Shown: piece by piece, positions 6,139 through 13,040 of the stretch | Layout: each line of letters opens with the position of its first letter | Numbering within the stretch: the stretch's first letter is position 1 | Assembly: GCA_021161305.1 (NCBI GenBank) | Contig: JAGHAW010000097.1 | Location: 1 to 16,029, forward strand | Length of the DNA stretch: 16,029 bases | DNA from: Sulfurimonas sp. | GTDB lineage: Bacteria; Campylobacterota; Campylobacteria; Campylobacterales; Sulfurimonadaceae | Direction: 5' to 3' | Made by a program: the position numbers and the translations under genes | The notes under the pieces: generated by a model | Told to the model about the DNA's origin: nothing | What the model saw: only the letters and a program-made list of their open reading frames with translations | The model's database searches: none

Positions 6139-7152
6139 ATGGAAAGATTGGTTGAGATAGAAACATTTGATGTGGAGGAAGAGACAACAGAACTTACTCT
6201 TCGTCCTGATGCTTGGAGTGAATATATAGGGCAAGAACAGATTAAAAAAAATCTTGGCGTATTTATCGAAGCTAGTAAAAAGCGTCAAGAGGCACTAGAC
6301 CATGTTCTTTTTTTTGGACCTCCGGGGCTTGGTAAAACTACTTTAGCACTAATTATCGCAAATGAGATGAATGCAAACATAAAAGTAACAGCAGCACCAA
6401 TGATAGAAAAGAGTGGAGATTTGGCAGCGATTCTTACAAACTTGGAAGAGGGTGATATACTTTTTATAGATGAGATTCACCGTCTCTCTCCTGCTGTTGA
6501 AGAGATACTTTACTCATCTATGGAAGATTTTCGCATAGATATTATCATAGGCAGTGGACCGGCAGCTCAAACTGTAAAAATTGATCTGCCTCGTTTTACT
6601 CTTATAGGTGCTACAACAAGAGCCGGAATGTTATCAAATCCACTTAGAGATAGATTCGGTATGAGTTTTAGAATGCAGTTTTATAGTTCAAAAGAGTTAG
6701 CACGGATTGTTATTCAAGCTTCAAAAAAATTAGATAAAGAGATAATCCATGAAGCTTCTATGGAGATAGCAAAAAGAAGTAGAGGAACTCCTCGTATAGC
6801 TCTTCGTCTTCTTCGTCGAGTAAGAGATTTTGCTGATGTTGCTGATGAGGGAGATATTAAACACTCTCGAACTAAATATGCTTTAGATGAACTTGGTATA
6901 AATTCTCACGGTTTTGATGAGATGGATCTAAGACTTTTAAGACTTTTGGTGTCTGCTAAAGGTAGAGCAATGGGACTTAGTACCTTAGCTGCTGCTCTTA
7001 GTGAAGATGAAGGAACAGTTGAAGATGTGTTAGAACCATATCTTTTAGCAAATGGATACTTGGAGAGAACTTCTAAGGGTAGAAGAGCAACTCGTGCTAC
7101 TTATGAGATTTTAAATGTAGCTATTCCAGTGGATGAGGGGACGCTTTTTTAA
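6139..7152 (+). CDS. ruvB: Holliday junction branch migration ATPase RuvB
   Basis: RuvB is the hexameric AAA+ motor that, with RuvA, drives branch migration of Holliday junctions for RuvC cleavage. The 337-residue protein shows Walker A GPPGLGKTT (60-68), Walker B DILFIDEIH (106-114, Asp111 and Glu112), sensor 1 LIGATTR (155-161), the arginine finger Arg170 in NPLRDRFG, and sensor 2 GTPRIALRLLRR. A C-terminal winged helix ends in ERTSKGRRATRATYE, the DNA-binding basic patch. Its length is typical. It starts 11 nt after panB, and its TAA overlaps the ATG of the next gene by one base, so the three genes are probably one transcript. Confidence 0.98.
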   Translation: MERLVEIETFDVEEETTELTLRPDAWSEYIGQEQIKKNLGVFIEASKKRQEALDHVLFFGPPGLGKTTLALIIANEMNANIKVTAAPMIEKSGDLAAILTNLEEGDILFIDEIHRLSPAVEEILYSSMEDFRIDIIIGSGPAAQTVKIDLPRFTLIGATTRAGMLSNPLRDRFGMSFRMQFYSSKELARIVIQASKKLDKEIIHEASMEIAKRSRGTPRIALRLLRRVRDFADVADEGDIKHSRTKYALDELGINSHGFDEMDLRLLRLLVSAKGRAMGLSTLAAALSEDEGTVEDVLEPYLLANGYLERTSKGRRATRATYEILNVAIPVDEGTLF

Positions 7153-8192
7153 TGAAACCGCAATATTTTGTAGGCATTCTTTTTGCAACTTCACTCTACT
7201 GGATGTATCTTCTTTACTCTCCATTTATTCTTAGTATTACTATAGCCGCACTCTTGGCAGTTTCAACTTCAAATCTTCAAGAGGCTTTAGAAAAACTTTT
7301 TCATAATAGATTTTTAGCAGCACTTAGTTCCAGTTTTCTTTTAGCAGTTCTCTTTTTTGTACCACTTGGTTATTTTTTGGCAACTTTAAGTATAAAACTA
7401 AATTCTTTAGAACCGCAAGTTTTTATAGATATAGAGACTTATATAAGAGGATTTATATCAAATCCACCGGAATATTTAACATTTTTAAAGCCTTTTGCTA
7501 TTGATGCGATTCAAGATTTAAATATAAATTCTATTACAGCAAATGCTCTCTCTCTAACTGGGACCATAGGTGCATTTAGTGCAGGATTTCTTAAAAATGC
7601 ATTTTTAGTCATAATCTTTTACTTTTTTGCTCAATACAATGGTGCTTTTGTTGTTGAATTTTTAAAACGCGTTGTTCAGATGTCTGTGGATGAAACAACT
7701 CTGCTGGCAAAAGAGTTGTCATCTGTGATGAGTGTTGTTTTTTACTCTATCATAGTAACGGCAATGTTTGAAGGCATACTCTTTGGAGTAGCTGTTTCAC
7801 TAATGGGCTATAATGGGATACTTTTTGGAATAATGTATGGATTCGCTTCTTTAATTCCTGTTGTTGGTGGTGTACTTATGTGGCTTCCATTTATGCTTTA
7901 TGAGTTTTCTGTCGGTGATGCTTCAAGTGCGATTTTTATTGCTCTTTATTCTATCATTGTTATATCTATAATAGCAGATACATTTATAAAACCGCTCATA
8001 ATAAAAGAGATAAACAATAGGCTTTTAAAAGATGATGATACAAGAATAAATGAGCTTGTTATTTTCTTTGCTATTATCGCAGGATTGGCTACTTTTGGTT
8101 TTTGGGGTATGATTCTAGGACCTGCAATCACTGCATTTTTCTTAACTATTTTGAAGCTATTTGAGGCTAGAACCAAAGAGTGTGATAATTAA
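7152..8192 (+). CDS. AI-2E family transporter (PF01594-type membrane protein)
   Basis: The 346-residue inner-membrane protein belongs by pattern to the AI-2E/PerM family. Members have been linked to autoinducer export, ion antiport or permease roles, and substrates are mostly unproven. Hydrophobic segments lie at about 7-38 (two spans), 55-80, 140-161, 192-216, 221-248, 257-280 and 301-335. The conserved LIPVVGGVLMWLP (234-246) and GFWGMILGPAI (316-326) motifs are clear. A soluble region (82-135) sits between the early and later spans, as is usual for the family. Its ATG overlaps the ruvB stop (TAATG). The transcript probably ends at the hairpin at 8211-8243. The substrate cannot be told from sequence. 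Confidence 0.88.
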   Translation: MKPQYFVGILFATSLYWMYLLYSPFILSITIAALLAVSTSNLQEALEKLFHNRFLAALSSSFLLAVLFFVPLGYFLATLSIKLNSLEPQVFIDIETYIRGFISNPPEYLTFLKPFAIDAIQDLNINSITANALSLTGTIGAFSAGFLKNAFLVIIFYFFAQYNGAFVVEFLKRVVQMSVDETTLLAKELSSVMSVVFYSIIVTAMFEGILFGVAVSLMGYNGILFGIMYGFASLIPVVGGVLMWLPFMLYEFSVGDASSAIFIALYSIIVISIIADTFIKPLIIKEINNRLLKDDDTRINELVIFFAIIAGLATFGFWGMILGPAITAFFLTILKLFEARTKECDN

Positions 8193-8210
8193 GACTTCTG
8201 ATTAATTCTA

Positions 8211-8243
8211 AACTAGACTCCGTGCTCGATACGGAGTCTAGTT
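8211..8243. terminator. Bidirectional 13-bp hairpin between convergent genes
   Basis: AACTAGACTCCGT (8211-8223) and its exact complement (8231-8243) flank a 7-nt loop. It sits between the stop of the AI-2E gene (8192) and the lpxL stop (8238-8240), which lies within the right arm. The stem is strong for this AT-rich genome. T-tracts are modest on both sides, so it is either a shared terminator or an RNA 3'-end stabiliser. Confidence 0.7.
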
Positions 8244-9122
8244 ATAAATCTCTGGATAATCATTTTTAAATCTCCGATGTAGCCAAAACCAAGGCTCTGG
8301 AGCTTTCTTTATCTCTTGGCTTAGCCAATCAGTTTGCATCTGAGTTGAGAGTGTTATATCTTTGGCTTCATCATCTGTTTTTGGTGGGGTAATTTCATCG
8401 TAAAATTTTATTACATAGTTTTCATCATCTTTGGTATGTATTAAAATAGGAATGATTGCTGCGTTAAATTTTCTAGCAAAATAGGCAGTAGTTTTTATCT
8501 GACTTGTCGGTTTACCTAAAAAGTCAACTTTGATAGCTTCTTTTTTACTTACATTGGTATCTATCAAAAGTGCTATCGCTCCACCTGAACGGAGTTGTTT
8601 AAGTAAGCCTCTCGTAGCACCTTTACGCTCAATATAGTTTATCTTGAATTTTGCACGAGAACTTAATAGATACTCTTGAAAGTATGGATTATTCATATTT
8701 TTATATACAATCATAACAGGCTCTATAAATGCACTAAGCATACTTCCCCCAAGCTCCCACGCACCATAGTGAGAAGTGATAAAGACTATAGGTCTGCCTT
8801 GTTCTTTAGCTTTTTTTACCACCTCTTCATTTTCAAAGGTTACTTTTTTAGCTATCTCTTCTACTGTATAATATCTGCTTTGCATTGTGTACATGAAATT
8901 AAGCAGAAGTAGTTTAAAAGAGTATTTTGTAGTTTTTTTGATGAAATTTTCATCTGCTTTATCTCCATAAATAAAGAGTAAATTATCTCTTACAACCTTT
9001 TTATATCTCCTGCTAAGTAGATATGCCAGTTTACCAAGCCCTATAAAAAAAGCTTTTCTAAGCCTCTTTGGTAGTATCATTAAAAATTTTTCTAAAACTA
9101 AAAAGAGATAGAAGCTTATCAT
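8238..9122 (-). CDS. lpxL: Lipid A biosynthesis lauroyl-type acyltransferase
   Basis: This LpxL/HtrB-family enzyme adds a secondary acyl chain to Kdo-lipid A at the inner membrane. The 294-residue protein has an N-terminal hydrophobic anchor (residues 1-16). The catalytic HX4E motif is SHYGAWE (His118, Glu123). The C-terminal PEPWFWLHRRFK motif (275-286) is typical of the family. The ATG overlaps the waaC stop by 4 nt (ATGA on the minus strand), so translation is coupled. In C. jejuni waaC is likewise next to htrB at the lipooligosaccharide locus. Chain specificity (LpxL versus LpxM type) cannot be read from sequence, and htrB or waaM would be equivalent names. Confidence 0.9.
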   Translation of the reverse strand: MISFYLFLVLEKFLMILPKRLRKAFFIGLGKLAYLLSRRYKKVVRDNLLFIYGDKADENFIKKTTKYSFKLLLLNFMYTMQSRYYTVEEIAKKVTFENEEVVKKAKEQGRPIVFITSHYGAWELGGSMLSAFIEPVMIVYKNMNNPYFQEYLLSSRAKFKINYIERKGATRGLLKQLRSGGAIALLIDTNVSKKEAIKVDFLGKPTSQIKTTAYFARKFNAAIIPILIHTKDDENYVIKFYDEITPPKTDDEAKDITLSTQMQTDWLSQEIKKAPEPWFWLHRRFKNDYPEIYN

Positions 9123-10141
9123 TTTAAAAGTTCCTTTGCTTGAGTTGAAATATCTCTGACTTCTATATTTTCAATACTGAAATCATTTTTATCTATCTTG
9201 TTAATATCTACTTTTGAAGGGGATTTTATGCCTATGTTTATAGGTGTTTCGTAAATCATTCTTGAGGTTGTCGGTCCAAAAAGTGTAATGGAAGGAATAT
9301 TTTGAGCCCATGCCATATGGGTTGGTCCTGTGTCATTTCCGATAAGCAGATCGACATTTGAGATAAAAGAGATTAATTCTGTAAGTGAAAGTTTTGGAGC
9401 AAGGGTAGCAAAAGGTGAGTTTTCACAAATCCACATGCCATACTCTTTTTCAATCTCATTTCCCCAGAGTATAATGCAGTTTTGTTTTAACTCACTGCAA
9501 AGCTGGGCTACACTCTCTTTGGGGTATTTTTTAGATTCCCAAGAGGCACCGATAACTATAGCAATATTTTTCTTTTCTTCCGTCATTCCGTGCAACGACA
9601 TGGAATCTAAAGAGCATTCATTTTTTAGATGAGCAAAGATAGGCTTTTTATCTAAAATCATCTTATCGCTTATCTCGAATCCAAGTCCATTTCCAACCAC
9701 AAAACAGTTTCTTTGAACTACATTTTCGCTATAAGATATAGTTGAGGTTGTTTTATAAAAGAGTGATGAAAGAGATTCTCTTGATGAGTTTTTATCAAAC
9801 CCATGTGTATTTTTACCTATAAGTCTAGCAACAACAGCAGACTTTAAAAGCCCCTGAATATCTATGATGATGTCAAACTCACCAAGATTTTTAAGATATG
9901 AGATAGTTTTAAAAAGTTTTGAAATGCTTTTGTCTTTTTTGAGTTGTTTGAGATTTATAGCGTGAACAGCAGATATAAGTGGATGATTCATTAAAAGTGG
10001 AGCAAAGACTTCTTCTGTTATCCACTCTATCTTGGCATTTGGAAATTTAGCACTTATAAATTGCAACACAATAGCTGTATTTACAACATCTCCAAGAGCC
10101 GATAATCTCACTATAGCAATGCGTTTTATATCTTTTTTCAT
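9119..10141 (-). CDS. waaC: Lipooligosaccharide heptosyltransferase I
   Basis: WaaC is a GT9-family glycosyltransferase that attaches the first L-glycero-D-manno-heptose to Kdo in the inner core, on the cytoplasmic face. From the chosen start it has 340 residues. KRIAIVRLSALGDVVNT is the typical N-terminus, and IGNDTGPTHMAWAQNIP with LFGPTT forms the donor-site signature. I chose the ATG at 10141 over the one at 10204 because the extra 21 residues (from MRLYQRLDNK) are not family-like and would include the divergent promoter region. No Shine-Dalgarno precedes it, but a TATAAT at 10149-10154 does. lpxL overlaps it by 4 nt. No other core glycosyltransferases are adjacent. Confidence 0.92.
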   Translation of the reverse strand: MKKDIKRIAIVRLSALGDVVNTAIVLQFISAKFPNAKIEWITEEVFAPLLMNHPLISAVHAINLKQLKKDKSISKLFKTISYLKNLGEFDIIIDIQGLLKSAVVARLIGKNTHGFDKNSSRESLSSLFYKTTSTISYSENVVQRNCFVVGNGLGFEISDKMILDKKPIFAHLKNECSLDSMSLHGMTEEKKNIAIVIGASWESKKYPKESVAQLCSELKQNCIILWGNEIEKEYGMWICENSPFATLAPKLSLTELISFISNVDLLIGNDTGPTHMAWAQNIPSITLFGPTTSRMIYETPINIGIKSPSKVDINKIDKNDFSIENIEVRDISTQAKELLK

Positions 10142-10148
10142 TGATGGT

Positions 10149-10154
10149 ATTATA
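10149..10154 (-). promoter_or_regulatory. -10 box of waaC-lpxL, placed for a near-leaderless transcript
   Basis: Minus-strand TATAAT is separated from the waaC ATG (10141-10139) by exactly 7 nt, with no ribosome binding site between. Initiation would fall at or one base from the start codon. Confidence 0.5.
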
Positions 10155-10193
10155 TCTAAGATTTTAGTAATCTCTTTGTTATCAAGCCTTTGG

Positions 10194-10199
10194 TATAAT
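10194..10199 (+). promoter_or_regulatory. Extended -10 box for the Cache-hisH-hisA unit
   Basis: TGGTATAAT (TGn plus a perfect TATAAT) gives an expected start near 10206. The leader of about 25 nt contains AAAAGG (10214-10219) upstream of the ATG at 10231. It lies 39 nt from the divergent waaC -10 box. Confidence 0.6.
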
Positions 10200-10230
10200 C
10201 GCATTAATAAAACAAAAGGTTGTCTACAAA

Positions 10231-11136
10231 ATGGTCGCAGCAGATATTCAACAGTTTTCCGATGGTCGTACTAAGGCTAGGGCTTATTTTTGTTATCTTT
10301 TTTCTAAAAATATACCAAATAGATTGCCGTCTCTCTCTATTGAGATGATTTTACCTCGTCTGTTAAAAATTAAGGCTGATTTGGAGAATTGCGAGGGTGT
10401 ATATCTCTTAGATACCCGTGGCGTACAAGTTACTCCTACTTTTGCTGCTGATAGACAGATTGATGAAGATGCTGGAAAGATTAGAGCAGATAGAGCTTAC
10501 TATTATCGTGCAGTTCGCGAAGAGCGATGCAGTATAACTGACCCATATCCTTCTCTTATTACACAAGAGTTGACAGTAACAGCTTCTCAACCTATTTTTG
10601 ATGAAAATGGAGATATAAAATATGTAGCTTGTCTTGATATGTCACTTGATGAAGTCATTAAAATATCCCATCAAAATAAGTTAGACTTATTTTTTTCAAA
10701 GCTATTTAAATACTCTTATGGTGCATTTGCATTTGCACTTATAACAGTTGCTTTATTACTTTTTGTTAATGGTGTTAAAAGTTTTTTTACAGGTGATATT
10801 TCTTTTTTTAATTTAAATATAGATGATATGTTTAAGGCAACTATCTTACTTACTCTATCTCTTGCCATTTTTGACTTAGCTAAAACTCTCATAGAAGAAG
10901 AGATGTTAGGACGACATAAAGAGTATAATATCGCTGGACCACATAAGACTATGGTTAGGTTTTTAGGGTCTATTATTATTGCTTTATCAATAGAAGCTTT
11001 AATGTTGGTATTTAAGTATGCAATAACTGATTCTGAAAAGTTAAAAGCTGCGATGTTTGTGATACTAGGTGTATCAATATTAATAATTAGTTTAGCAATA
11101 TATATAAAATTTACAAAAGTGAAAAATGAAATATGA
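10231..11136 (+). CDS. Cache/PDC-like sensor domain protein with four C-terminal TM segments
   Basis: The 301-residue protein has an N-terminal soluble part (1-155) with Cache/PDC features. VYLLDTRGVQVTP (57-69) is followed by RADRAYYYRAVREERCSITDPYPS (85-108), then TVTASQPIFDENGDIKYVACLDMSL (115-139). These match the R-x-YY, DPY-S and PI-x-D-x-x-G pattern of small-molecule-binding Cache domains. Four hydrophobic spans follow at about 163-180, 202-218, 243-262 and 273-292. No kinase, GGDEF, EAL or methyl-accepting output domain is present, and there is no N-terminal span before the Cache-like part. It overlaps hisH by 4 nt (ATGA), so it is probably co-transcribed with his genes. The ligand and output are unknown. 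Confidence 0.75.
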   Translation: MVAADIQQFSDGRTKARAYFCYLFSKNIPNRLPSLSIEMILPRLLKIKADLENCEGVYLLDTRGVQVTPTFAADRQIDEDAGKIRADRAYYYRAVREERCSITDPYPSLITQELTVTASQPIFDENGDIKYVACLDMSLDEVIKISHQNKLDLFFSKLFKYSYGAFAFALITVALLLFVNGVKSFFTGDISFFNLNIDDMFKATILLTLSLAIFDLAKTLIEEEMLGRHKEYNIAGPHKTMVRFLGSIIIALSIEALMLVFKYAITDSEKLKAAMFVILGVSILIISLAIYIKFTKVKNEI

Positions 11137-11744
11137 TAGCAATAGTTGATTATAATATGGGAAATTTAGCAAGTGTAAAAAATGCCTTTGCTAAATTAGG
11201 GGAAGAAACGATAGTGGTTAGTAATCCTAAAGAGTTTAAAAACTATGATAAATTAATTCTTCCAGGAGTTGGTGCGTTTGGTGATGCGATGGAGCATCTA
11301 AAAGAACGAAATATGATAGAAGCATTAAGAGAATATGCTAAAAGTGGAAAGTATATGCTTGGAATCTGTCTTGGTATGCAACTTCTTTTTGAATCTAGCG
11401 AAGAGTTTGGTAAGCATGAAGGTTTAGGACTTATAAAAGGTGATGTAAAAGCTTTTGATAGAACTAAGTTTAATGAACCGTTAAAAGTTCCTCATATGGG
11501 ATGGAATCGTATGTTTACTGAGAAGCATCCACTATTTGAAAGCTTAGATGAAGAACATTATCTCTATTTTGTACATACCTATCATGTAAATTGTGCAAAT
11601 GAAGAAGATATTATTGGTCGTACTTATTATGGATATGAGTTTACATCAGCTGTGGCATGTGGAAATGTTTTTGGGATTCAGCCACATCCGGAAAAAAGCC
11701 ATGTAAATGGTTTGAAAATATTAGAAAATTTTATTAATCTATAA
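11133..11744 (+). CDS. hisH: Imidazole glycerol phosphate synthase glutaminase subunit
   Basis: HisH hydrolyses glutamine and passes ammonia to HisF, forming imidazole glycerol phosphate and AICAR in histidine synthesis. The 203-residue class I amidotransferase has Cys79 in LGICLGMQLLF, His185 and Glu187 in QPHPEKSH, and the oxyanion loop PGVGAFG (44-50). Its ATG lies inside the end of the upstream Cache-like gene. hisA follows after a 136-nt structured gap. hisF is not in the window. No ribosome binding site stronger than AAAGTG-like sequence precedes it, consistent with translational coupling. Confidence 0.97.
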   Translation: MIAIVDYNMGNLASVKNAFAKLGEETIVVSNPKEFKNYDKLILPGVGAFGDAMEHLKERNMIEALREYAKSGKYMLGICLGMQLLFESSEEFGKHEGLGLIKGDVKAFDRTKFNEPLKVPHMGWNRMFTEKHPLFESLDEEHYLYFVHTYHVNCANEEDIIGRTYYGYEFTSAVACGNVFGIQPHPEKSHVNGLKILENFINL

Positions 11745-11880
11745 AATAAGGAACTAGTTCCGTGGGCTTTCTGCCGAAAAAAAACTAGTGTTAGCGTAAA
11801 TGGCGGAATTACTTCCGATATTGTAATAATTAAATGAAGAGGTTCCCTTCATTTTATGAAATAAAATTAAGGAAAATAAG
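11745..11880 (+). repeat. Structured intergenic element upstream of hisA (copy 2 of 2)
   Basis: This 136-nt non-coding gap contains a perfect 12-bp palindrome, GGAACTAGTTCC (11750-11761). TTCTGCC (11769-11775) can pair with GGCGGAA (11802-11808) with one G-T pair; an alternative hairpin is CGGAA/TTCCG (11804-11808, 11813-11817). A further 8-bp hairpin AAATGAAG/CTTCATTT (11832-11839, 11847-11854) lies 26 nt before the hisA ATG, followed by an AT-rich stretch and AAGGA (11869-11873). Motif order and the final 45 nt match the rpmF leader at 898-1032. No open reading frame fits. A candidate -10-like AT-rich run (TGTAATAAT, 11823-11830) is inside it. Confidence 0.6.
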
Positions 11881-12591
11881 ATGACTTTATACCCAGCGAT
11901 AGATTTAAAAGATGGAAAAGCAGTTCGCCTTACAAAAGGGCTTATGGATAGTGCAAAAATTTATTCAGATGAGCCTTGGACTCTGGTTAAAAAATTTGAA
12001 GAGATGGGTGCTGAGTGGGTTCATTTGGTTGATTTAAACGGTGCATTTGCAGGGGAGCCTAAAAATTTAGAGCAGATAGTTAAGATTCGCCAAAACTGTA
12101 GTGTAAAACTTGAACTTGGTGGTGGAATTCGTGATGAAGAAACTATACAAAAAATGCTTGAAATTGGGATAGATAGAATCATCCTAGGTTCTATTGCCGT
12201 TAAAAATCCACAATTTGTAAAAGATATGGCAGCAAAGTATCCTATTGCAGTTGGAATAGATGCTATAGATGGTTTTGTAGCTGTTGAGGGTTGGGGAGAG
12301 GTAAGCAGTATGAAAGCTACTGACTTGGCAAAAGAATTTGCAAATGCCGGAGTTGAAGCGATTATCTGTACTGATGTTGGAAAAGATGGAACTCTTAGTG
12401 GTGTAAATGTAGAGTTTACTTTAGATATAGCAAGAGCAAGTGGAGTTAGTACAATAGCTAGTGGTGGTGTTAAAGATGAGGATGATATAACTGCTCTTAT
12501 AGATACAAAAGAGGTAGATGGTGTAATCATAGGAAAAGCTTACTATGAGGGAACACTAGATTTGCCAAAAATGTTTAAACTAACACTTTAA
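11881..12591 (+). CDS. hisA: ProFAR isomerase (phosphoribosylformimino-AICAR-phosphate isomerase)
   Basis: HisA carries out the Amadori rearrangement of ProFAR to PRFAR, the substrate of HisHF. The 236-residue TIM barrel has the two catalytic aspartates, Asp8 in YPAIDLKDGKAVRL and Asp127 in VGIDAIDG. The phosphate sites are ELGGGIRD (78-85) and IASGGV. The start follows AAGGA by 7 nt. The leader belongs to the repeat-like element at 11745-11880 rather than to simple operon spacing. A weak AT-rich hairpin begins at the stop codon. HisA and HisH adjacency is normal for histidine operons, but other his genes are outside the window. Confidence 0.97.
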   Translation: MTLYPAIDLKDGKAVRLTKGLMDSAKIYSDEPWTLVKKFEEMGAEWVHLVDLNGAFAGEPKNLEQIVKIRQNCSVKLELGGGIRDEETIQKMLEIGIDRIILGSIAVKNPQFVKDMAAKYPIAVGIDAIDGFVAVEGWGEVSSMKATDLAKEFANAGVEAIICTDVGKDGTLSGVNVEFTLDIARASGVSTIASGGVKDEDDITALIDTKEVDGVIIGKAYYEGTLDLPKMFKLTL

Positions 12592-12618
12592 TAGCAAAAC
12601 AAACAGAATTTTGCTATT
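12590..12618 (+). terminator. AT-rich hairpin after hisA
   Basis: AATAGCAAAA (12590-12599) pairs exactly with TTTTGCTATT (12609-12618) around a 9-nt loop. The stem begins inside the hisA stop codon. Low GC makes it a weak terminator; it separates hisA from the cheY unit. Confidence 0.5.
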
Positions 12619-12624
12619 ATTGTG

Positions 12625-12630
12625 TATAAA
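12625..12630 (+). promoter_or_regulatory. Possible -10 box for cheY-prmA-ftsH-psd
   Basis: TATAAA preceded by TGTG lies about 35 nt before the cheY start and follows the hisA hairpin. Initiation would be near 12637, leaving about 29 nt of leader with AAGGA. Other AT-rich alternatives in the gap cannot be excluded. Confidence 0.4.
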
Positions 12631-12665
12631 TTATGCAAAATATATTAAATTAAAAAGGATTTCTA

Positions 12666-13040
12666 TTGAAATTACTTGTTGTTGATGATAGTTCTACAAT
12701 GCGTCGTATTATAAAAAATACTTTGGCTCGTCTTGGATATAAAGATATATTAGAAGGTGCTGATGGTGTTGAGGGTTGGGCACAAATGGATGCCAATCCG
12801 GATGTTGAGATGCTTATTACGGATTGGAATATGCCGGAGATGAATGGACTAGAGTTGGTTAAAAAAGTTCGTGCTGATGATCGTTTTACAGATACTCCTA
12901 TCATTATGGTAACAACTGAAGGTGGTAAAGCTGAGGTTATTACAGCACTTAAAGCAGGTGTAAATAACTATATCGTTAAACCATTTACTCCACAGGTATT
13001 AAAAGAGAAACTTGGTGCCGTAATGGGCATTGCAGAGTAA
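12666..13040 (+). CDS. cheY: CheY single-domain response regulator
   Basis: CheY is the diffusible receiver that, when phosphorylated by CheA, binds the flagellar switch and changes rotation. The 124-residue protein is a lone receiver domain. The acidic pocket is Asp7-Asp8 (VVDDSS), the phospho-acceptor is Asp53 in ITDWNMPEMNGLE, the switch threonine is at 83-84 (MVTTEGGK), and Tyr102 and Lys105 are in NYIVKPF. It starts with TTG at 12666, supported by AAGGA (12655-12659) at a 6-nt spacing and by the family N-terminus KLLVVDDSSTMRR. Its TAA overlaps the prmA ATG. In C. jejuni cheY also precedes prmA and ftsH. The cognate CheA is not in the window. Confidence 0.95.
   Translation: MKLLVVDDSSTMRRIIKNTLARLGYKDILEGADGVEGWAQMDANPDVEMLITDWNMPEMNGLELVKKVRADDRFTDTPIIMVTTEGGKAEVITALKAGVNNYIVKPFTPQVLKEKLGAVMGIAE

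Noticed and set aside
9330..9632. 100-residue plus-strand open frame inside waaC
   Set aside because: It is antisense to conserved heptosyltransferase sequence and has no recognisable domain or initiation signal.
11750..11817. Integron attC-type recombination site
   Set aside because: The inverted structure superficially recalls attC, but the terminal RYYYAAC and GTTRRRY core sites are not present, and there is no integrase or cassette-like array.
12021..12530. 169-residue minus-strand open frame inside hisA
   Set aside because: It lies wholly opposite a convincing hisA and is Ser/Thr/Ile/Pro-rich, as expected from the reverse of an AT-rich coding sequence. No ribosome binding site or family signature was seen.
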